Shown here one piece after another: positions 53,907 through 61,400 of a DNA stretch of 64,000 nt. Each line of letters begins with the position of its first letter. Position 1 is the stretch's first letter. The stretch is from Cytophagaceae bacterium. GTDB lineage: Bacteria; Bacteroidota; Bacteroidia; Cytophagales; Flexibacteraceae. Where the stretch lies: positions 32,414 through 96,413 of the forward strand of contig JAIYDB010000069.1 of assembly GCA_027487695.1 (NCBI GenBank), read 5' to 3'. A model generated the notes under the pieces. The model was given only the letters and a program-made list of their open reading frames with translations, did no database searches and was not told the origin of the DNA. Position numbers and translations under genes: made by a program.

Positions 53907-54926
53907 ATGATTTACAAAACATTAGGCAAAAGCGGCCTACGCGTATCTGAATTATGTTTAGGCACCATGACCTTTGGTACTGAATGGGGATACGGTGCCG
54001 ATAAAGACGAAGCCCAAAAGCAATACCATGCTTTTAAAGATCTTGGCGGTAATTTTATTGATACTGCCAACCTTTACACCAATGGCACCAGCGAAAACTT
54101 TGTAGGAAGTTTCACCCAAGGCCATAGGGAAGAAATGGTAATTGCCACCAAATACAGCCTAAAAACTGGGGGTAATGGTCCAAACGCCGCAGGGAATAGC
54201 AGAAAAAGCATGATGGAATCGGTAGAAGGGAGTTTGAAACGCCTCAAAACCGATTACATAGACCTATTCTACCTACACGCTTGGGATTTCCTAACCCCGA
54301 TAGATGAAATTATGCGTGGGTTAGATGACCTAGTAAGGCAAGGTAAAGTTTTATACTTAGGCATTTCAGATACCCCTGCTTGGATTGTAAGCCGTGCCAA
54401 TACCACTGCTGAACTAATGGGCTGGAGCAGATTTATAGCCTTACAGGTAGAATATAGCCTAATACAACGTACCCCAGAAAGAGAGTTAGTTCCTATGGCC
54501 AATGCCCTTGGACTTTCAATTACCCCTTGGGCACCATTAGCAGGTGGCGCATTAAGTGGCAAATACTTAAATCCAGAAACAGCAGAAGGAAGAGTGGTAC
54601 CAGATAGTGTTAGAAGAAACGAAAGAGCTACTAACATTACTAAGGTAGTAGTGCAAATAGCAGAAGAAAAGCAATGCACACCAAGCCAAGTAGCATTACG
54701 TTGGCTACTTCAAAAACCCGAAACAACCATTCCTATAGTTGGGGCAAGAAGCGCCGCCCAACTTTCAGATTCTTTGCAGGCATACAACATAAAACTTTCT
54801 GCCACAGAAATCGATCGCCTAAACGAAGTTTCAGCCATAGAACTAGGCTTTCCTTACGATTTTCTTGCACAAGAACGTGTAAGAGATATCCTTTTTAATG
54901 GCTATTATCAAAAAATTAAGAAATAG
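53907..54926 (+). CDS. Aldo/keto reductase
   Basis: A 339-residue NADPH-dependent oxidoreductase with a TIM-barrel fold. The catalytic tetrad is Asp and Tyr in NFIDTANLYTNG, Lys in VIATKYSL and His in FYLHAWD. The start YKTLGKSGLRVSELCLGTMTFG and QVEYSLIQRTPERELVPMA are typical of the YghZ/AKR11-like branch. The substrate is unknown. A terminator follows 46 bases after its stop. Confidence 0.93.
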   Translation: MIYKTLGKSGLRVSELCLGTMTFGTEWGYGADKDEAQKQYHAFKDLGGNFIDTANLYTNGTSENFVGSFTQGHREEMVIATKYSLKTGGNGPNAAGNSRKSMMESVEGSLKRLKTDYIDLFYLHAWDFLTPIDEIMRGLDDLVRQGKVLYLGISDTPAWIVSRANTTAELMGWSRFIALQVEYSLIQRTPERELVPMANALGLSITPWAPLAGGALSGKYLNPETAEGRVVPDSVRRNERATNITKVVVQIAEEKQCTPSQVALRWLLQKPETTIPIVGARSAAQLSDSLQAYNIKLSATEIDRLNEVSAIELGFPYDFLAQERVRDILFNGYYQKIKK

Positions 54927-54971
54927 TTAATTGGGCTTTGCATAGGGCAAAATTAACACCTAAAAAAGTGC

Positions 54972-55007
54972 AAGGGGATCTTGGATTTATCCAAAAGCCC
55001 CTTTTTT
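54972..55007 (+). terminator. Intrinsic terminator after the aldo/keto reductase gene
   Basis: A stem with AAGGGG (54972-54977) and CCCCTT (54998-55003) plus an inner TTGGAT/ATCCAA helix, followed by T bases. Confidence 0.8.
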
Positions 55008-55125
55008 GATGTAATTTAGAAGATTTTGACAAACTCAGTGCTTTCTTTAAATAGTGTAGATTTAACTTTAAATAAGCCAACAACAGCGAAATTTAATTTG
55101 CCATGTAAGTTTCTTTGCGAAATAC

Positions 55126-55156
55126 TTTGAAAATCGGAATTAGGCATTCATATTTG
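55126..55156 (+). promoter_or_regulatory. Likely promoter of the second giant gene
   Basis: TTTG at 55126-55129 and CATATTTG at 55149-55156, spaced by 19 bases. The -7 element has one mismatch to TAnnTTTG. The start codon is about 280 bases past the expected transcription start. Confidence 0.45.
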
Positions 55157-55225
55157 CAGTAGTAAGGTTACGTTCGTGTTAAGCCACGTATATACTATTA
55201 CTAAACCTCTCAACCAGTTTCACCG

Positions 55226-55303
55226 ATGAATACAAGACTACACCACTTCTACACTCTAGGAAAAATACCCAAGTTCCCCGTTTTTAAATCCGATGCGCCA
55301 TAG
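55226..55303 (+). CDS. Possible 25-residue leader ORF before the second giant gene
   Basis: ATG at 55226, TAG at 55301-55303. The product has a mix of Lys, Arg, His, Phe and Pro with no family resemblance. It lies in the leader between the candidate promoter and the giant gene. Nothing but its place supports it, so it may be non-coding. Confidence 0.2.
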   Translation: MNTRLHHFYTLGKIPKFPVFKSDAP

Positions 55304-55441
55304 CTTGTGCAGGTAATTAGGGGAGTATGTTTTCCAAATCAAATCTCTTATTGCCGCCTTCGTCTAGAACTTATTTACCTAAGTTATATATTACCCATTT
55401 ATCTAAAAACAATTACACTCTCTATCATTAAACAGTTTCTT

Positions 55442-58400
55442 ATGACACAGCTTTATCAAACGAAAGCAAGTGCCGTTATCCAAACACTGTTACAATCCGC
55501 AAGGGATGTAGGGCGAAGAACCGCGATGGTTTTTGCCCTTGTCTTGTTTGCAAGCAGTAGTTTGTGGGCACAGAATGTTAGCGTTCTTTCTTCGGGAAGT
55601 CCTGCTAACGATTTAGACTATGCAACGGTATCCGCTGCATTCGCTGCGATTAACGCAGGTACGCACACTGGCCGAGTAACTATTGCATTAAACGGCAATA
55701 CTACTGAACCCAATACTCCTACGGCACTTGCCGATAGCGGTGTTGGTTCGGCAAGGTATAGTTCAGTTATTATGTACCCAACAGCAGACGCAGTTACTAT
55801 TTCAGTAGGAACTACGTTTACTAACAACCGTGGTATTATAGAATTGAACGGTGCCGATAATGTTACTATTGATGGTGACAACCCTAATACTGCGGGTATC
55901 AATAGGAACCTTATTTTTTCCATTCCAACTGCAACGACAACAACAAACGCTGTTGCGCACATTCGTTTGATGGGAGGTACCACTTCTACCGACCTTCCAG
56001 CAAATAGAGCAGCGGCATTCCAAAATATTTCTATAAGAAATATTCGTTTTGAAGGTTTCTACGGAACTACAGCAAGCAATGGTTCATTCGGTATTATTAC
56101 TACTGGAGCTACTTGGTCTTTATTCGGAGCTCCTACCTTCTGTTCAAACATCACAATTTCGAACAATGAATTTATAAGAGGTAGCAGAGCTGTACTTCTT
56201 TATAGTTCTTCTACTTTTATTGCTAGAATTCAGAATGTAAGAGTTAACAATAATATTGTTGGTTCTTCAGCATCTACAGCAGCTACCTTAGGTAGCAATG
56301 TTGGAAACAGTGGCCTTTTCCAAGGTATGACTATTTTCTGGTGCGATAATTCCCTTATTGAAAATAACACTTTCGATTTAATTACTACTGCTACAGGTAC
56401 TCAAACTGGTTTGGCAGTAACGGGTGGTACAACAACATCTGCAATGAACATTGTTGTTCGTAATAACACTATCAATAGATATTGGGCAAACGTTACTGGT
56501 ACCATAGCAACTCAACTAAATGGTATGACTATCGTTGGCGACAACCTAGTGTGCGTTGGAAATAAAGTTGCTAACATGCGTGGTATTGCAACTGCAGCTA
56601 CAACCTTAATGAGCACTAGCCCAATTTTTGGTATAAACCATTCATCTGGTACAGGTGCCAAAATTTACAATAACACAGTGAATATGTATGGTGCTCCAAT
56701 GAACACCAGTACTACCAACTGTTATTCTGGTGCTGCATTTAACGCCTCAGCTTTTGCCACTGGTCAAGATATTAGAAATAACATCTTCATCAACAAAATG
56801 CAGCATAATGCTGGTGCTACCACTGCAGCGCTGGGCAGGTTCGCAGCTTTTTATCATACTTCAGAATCTACAACTTCACCTAACAATGCCATCATTAACA
56901 ATAACTATTATGGTATTACCCAAACTGGAGTTCAGCATTTTGTTCACGTAGCAGGTACTGGAACAGCTGGTACAACGCGTACTTTAGCCCAATTCACTAC
57001 CCAATCAAGAGTTTGGACTGGTGCTAACGCTACTAATAACAGTAACTCATCTACTGGTGCTCCTTTAACCTTCACAGCCGATAACAACCTAACTTTTGCT
57101 TCAGTTCCTGCTGCAATTGAAAACTTAGGTGCTGATTTGAATGCTAACATTTTAGGATTTACTATCGATTCAAGAGGTGTTAACCGTTCATCAACGCCTG
57201 ATTTAGGTGCTGAAGAATACCCAGGTTCTGCCGATGTTACTGCTCCAACTTTTTCTGGAACTACATTAGCTAACCATACTGGTGGTCCAGATCGTACTAT
57301 AACTGTTACTATATCTGATGCGGCAAGCAAGGCAAGTGCTTACGGGCCTACTGCAGCACGTTTATATTTCAGAAAAATAGGTGGCGCAGTTTGGTTTAGC
57401 GCTGCTGGTGTAAATACAAGCGGAAACACTTGGACATTTACCCTTAACTATGCCTCTTTAGGTGGTGTAATTGTAGGCGACCAAATTGAGTATTTCTTCG
57501 CCGCGGCCGATTTGCAAGGTAACCTAGGTTTCTCACCTACAATTAGCTTTGAATCAAGACCAACATCTACCATAATTTCAGATGCTGATGGTATTTCACC
57601 ATCTGGTCAATTTGATATTATTGCTGAACCTAAATCTGTAGGTGCCGATCCTGTAGCTACTCAAGCATTAACTGCTGGTGTTGCAAGATCATCTACCAAT
57701 AACGCGGTACTTCGTTTACAGTTCTTAACGAATGGTAACGCAGGTAACTTATACCTAGAAACTATTAGTGTAGCTACTCCATCTGGTGTAAATGCAAGCA
57801 ACATTACTGGCGTTAAACTATTTGCTGGTACTTCTACAAACTTTGCATTAGCTACTCAGATAGGTACAACTCGCACATTAAGCGGTGGTGCTACTTCTTT
57901 TACTAGCCTTAACTATGATATGCCTCAGGGTACATCATATATATGGGTAACTGCTGATATTTCTAGCTCTGCTACTCCTTTCGGAACCCCTATCGACTTC
58001 GAAATTAGCGCAGGTGGTATCACTATCGATGGTACTCAATACAGCCCATCTAGCCCAAGCGGTGCAGGTGAAGTTGCTCCATTATTTACCTTTGAAACAA
58101 GTGGATCTCCATTTATTAACATTAATGAAAATGTTGTAAACGGTATTGCTGGAACAATGTATGATTGGAGCTTGAGCAATATGCCAGCTGCTGGTACTGC
58201 CCTTGGCGCTGGTCTTACACTTCCTGGCCCAAGAGCTGGTTCAGCTGGTCCTAGAGTTTGGGGTACAAACACTACTGCAGCTGTTACACCTAATACAACA
58301 ACAAGTGCTGCTGGTTTACACGATATTTTCTCTCAGCCTTTAACAGCTACAGGAAATGTAACTTTCAATTTCTGGAACTGGTGGTCATTAGAAAGTACTA

Positions 58401-61400
58401 CCATTGACTACGATAACGTATTTTTCTTCTATAGAATAAATAACGGAGCTTGGGTATTAACCAGTGTTAAGGCTAGTGGTCTTAACCAAACTGCAGGATG
58501 GACAAATAGAAACATTACTGTACCTTCAGTAGCTGGCGATATTGTAGAATTACGTATGAGTTATGAAGGTGATTCACCTGCTTGGGCCGGTTACTTCTTC
58601 GACGATATGCTTATTTCTGGCATTGTAGTGGATCAAGTAGCTCCAGTAATTACAACTGCTACAGTTGCTAATACTACTGCAACAGGCGATAGAACTTTAA
58701 CTGCATTAGCAAACGTAACTGATAATATTTCTATCAATAATACTACTGGTTCAAAGCCACGTATTTACTACAAGAAATCTACCCAGCCTAATGATAGTGC
58801 AAGCTGGAAGTTTACAGAAGCTATTAGCAATACAGGTGCCGATTTTGACTTTACAATTTTAAGAAGCAGCTTCGATACGCTATTTGTAGGTGAAACTATT
58901 CAGTACTTTGTAGTAGCACAAGACAATGGACTAATCCCTAACGTTTCAGCACCTGCAAACGTTAGCTTCAACTCAACACCATCTAGTGTTAACCTACGTG
59001 CAGCTAACTTCCCAGTAAGCGGCTCAGGTATCAGAAGCTATGGCATTATTGCTGGACCAAGAGTATTTGGATCAATTACTGTTGACCAGCCATCTGCTAG
59101 CATATCATCAACCTCTCCAGGCATAAGCAATGTAGCTTTGGTAAGAGTAAGAATTGATGTAAATGGTACGCTTGGTAATATTCATTTAACCAAATTAGTA
59201 GCTAACCTTACAGGCACTATTCCTGCAAGTCAAATTACAAGGGTTAGGGTAAATACCACCAATGCAAATGCTACATTTACAAGCCCAACTATTCTTGGTG
59301 CAAACGCTCAGAACTTTTCTGGTGGAACTGTAACATTTAATGCTGCAAACTCTGGAACAGGTTGGCCACATACACTAAATGCAGGTACTAACTACATTTG
59401 GTTAACGGTTAATTTGGCTTCAAATGCTAGTCCTGGAGCAGTTATTGACGCAACCATTTCTGAAATTTCAATTTCTAAGAGCACAACGCTAGATTCAAAC
59501 AGAATTGGTGCAACACAAAACCCATCAGGTGCTTTAGTTGTATTAAACAGCATGAACTTTGAAAGTGGTGACCAAGGCTTTACGAATGCAAGTTCAAACA
59601 CAGGTTTCTGGACTCGTACAACAATGCCAACGGCTGGCACTACTCCAAACAGCTTAAACTCTGGTTTTAGTACTGCATCAGATGCTTATCCAGGTTACAG
59701 AGCTGGTAATACTGGTACACAAGTATGGGGTACAAATGCATTTAATACTCCAGCAGCTTCAATTACACTTGGAGGTCAGGATTTGTTATCTCCAATTTTT
59801 GTAGCTCAAGGTACTTCAGTTAACTTTAGCTTCTGGAACTGGTGGGCATTAGAAAGTGCTACTATTGCTTACGATGAAATAATCTTCGAATACAGCATAA
59901 ATGGTGGTGCTTGGACTTCCGCAGGTACAAATGCAAATGGTCCAAATAGAAATACGCCAACAGCTGGTTGGAAACAAAGAACAATTACAGTTCCTACAAC
60001 TGCAGGACAAACTGTTCAATTACGTTTCCGCTATGAGGCTGACGGCATTATTGAGGCTGGTTATTTCTTTGACGATTTCCAAGTAGATGCTCCATTCTTA
60101 GTAGATGCAACTGCTCCAACAATTGCTTTAGGTACAGTAGATAATACGCCAAGTAGAGCAAACAGAACACTTACTGGATTAGCTACAATTACCGATCCTA
60201 ATCCTGGCTTTGGTGTTAATACCTCATCTACATTACGTCCTAGACTATACTATAAGCGTCAGTCAGATCCTGCTAACTCATCTTCGTCTTGGAAATCAGT
60301 AGCTGCAAATAATACTACTTCACCATATAGTTTCACAGTTGATTACTCAACTTTAATTAATGGTGGCGGTGTTGTTGTTGGTAACGCAATTCAGTACTTT
60401 GTAGTTGCACAAGATAATGCGCCTACTCCAAACGTTGGCGTAACTCCTGGTGTTACAATTGGAGGTCCTGCACCTACCTCTGTTAACCTTTCAGTAACTA
60501 ACCTGCAGAACATTTCTGGAACCTTGCCGTCTTATTCTATCATAAACGGTCCGTTAACTCTAGATTCTGTTCTAGTTACACATCCTACTGCAAGTGCAGT
60601 TAGAGGTACTAACAACCAAGTGTTAGGTCTAATAGAATTACAAGTAGGTGGTTCATTAAACAGCCTAAACCTAACTGGATTAACTGTTAACAGTAATAGT
60701 GTGAATATGACCACTACCAATGTTGGTAATATTCGTTTGTTCTACACAACAAATACCACATTTGCTACAACTACCCCTGTAGGTTCAGCGGTAACCTTAA
60801 CTGGTACTGGAACAACCGCAACAATGGTATTTACTGGTCTTAGTAGAGCATTAACAGGTGGTTCTAACTACATTTGGGTAACAGCAGATATCCCTGCTGA
60901 TGCAACCATAAATACAGCATTAGATGTTCAACTTGTGGCAAATAGTGTTTCTGTTAACAACGGAACCGCAACTACTACTGCGCCTTTATTAGTAAAGAAC
61001 CCAGCTGGAACAGTGAACGTTACATTACCTATATTGCCAAACTTAGCTTATACGGTAACTCGTTCAACTGGTATTGAATACGCTTCAATAGTTGGTATGG
61101 AAGGAACTTCAACCTTTGGATTCGGGGTTGGTTCTAGTAGAGATGATGCTGTTTCACCAGCCGTAAACATTTCAAGTGTATTCGGAGGTTTCCTATTCCA
61201 AGGAGAGGCAATCACTTCTATTGCTGCTTCAACCAATGGTAACTTGCAATTTAATCCTGACTTTGCACTTACAAATACCTTTGGTAATACAAGCGCTATC
61301 AGAAAGTCGTTTAACTTACTTTATGACGATTTGTACTGTTCAACTACAGACCCTAATAACCACATGTTCTGGCGTGTTGATGGTACCCCTGGTAACAGAG

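Larger units (their letters stand above)
54927..55441. other. 515-base intergenic region and leader of the second giant gene
   Basis: Contains the terminator of the aldo/keto reductase gene, a likely promoter at 55126-55156 and about 280 bases of leader. A 25-codon ATG frame lies at 55226-55303. No RNA gene or riboswitch was recognised. Confidence 0.55.

Noticed and set aside
57600..61015. Sialidase enzyme
   Set aside because: Only domains resembling sialidase-associated N-terminal parts are seen. No Asp-box (SxDxGxTW) or catalytic arginine set was found in the visible part.
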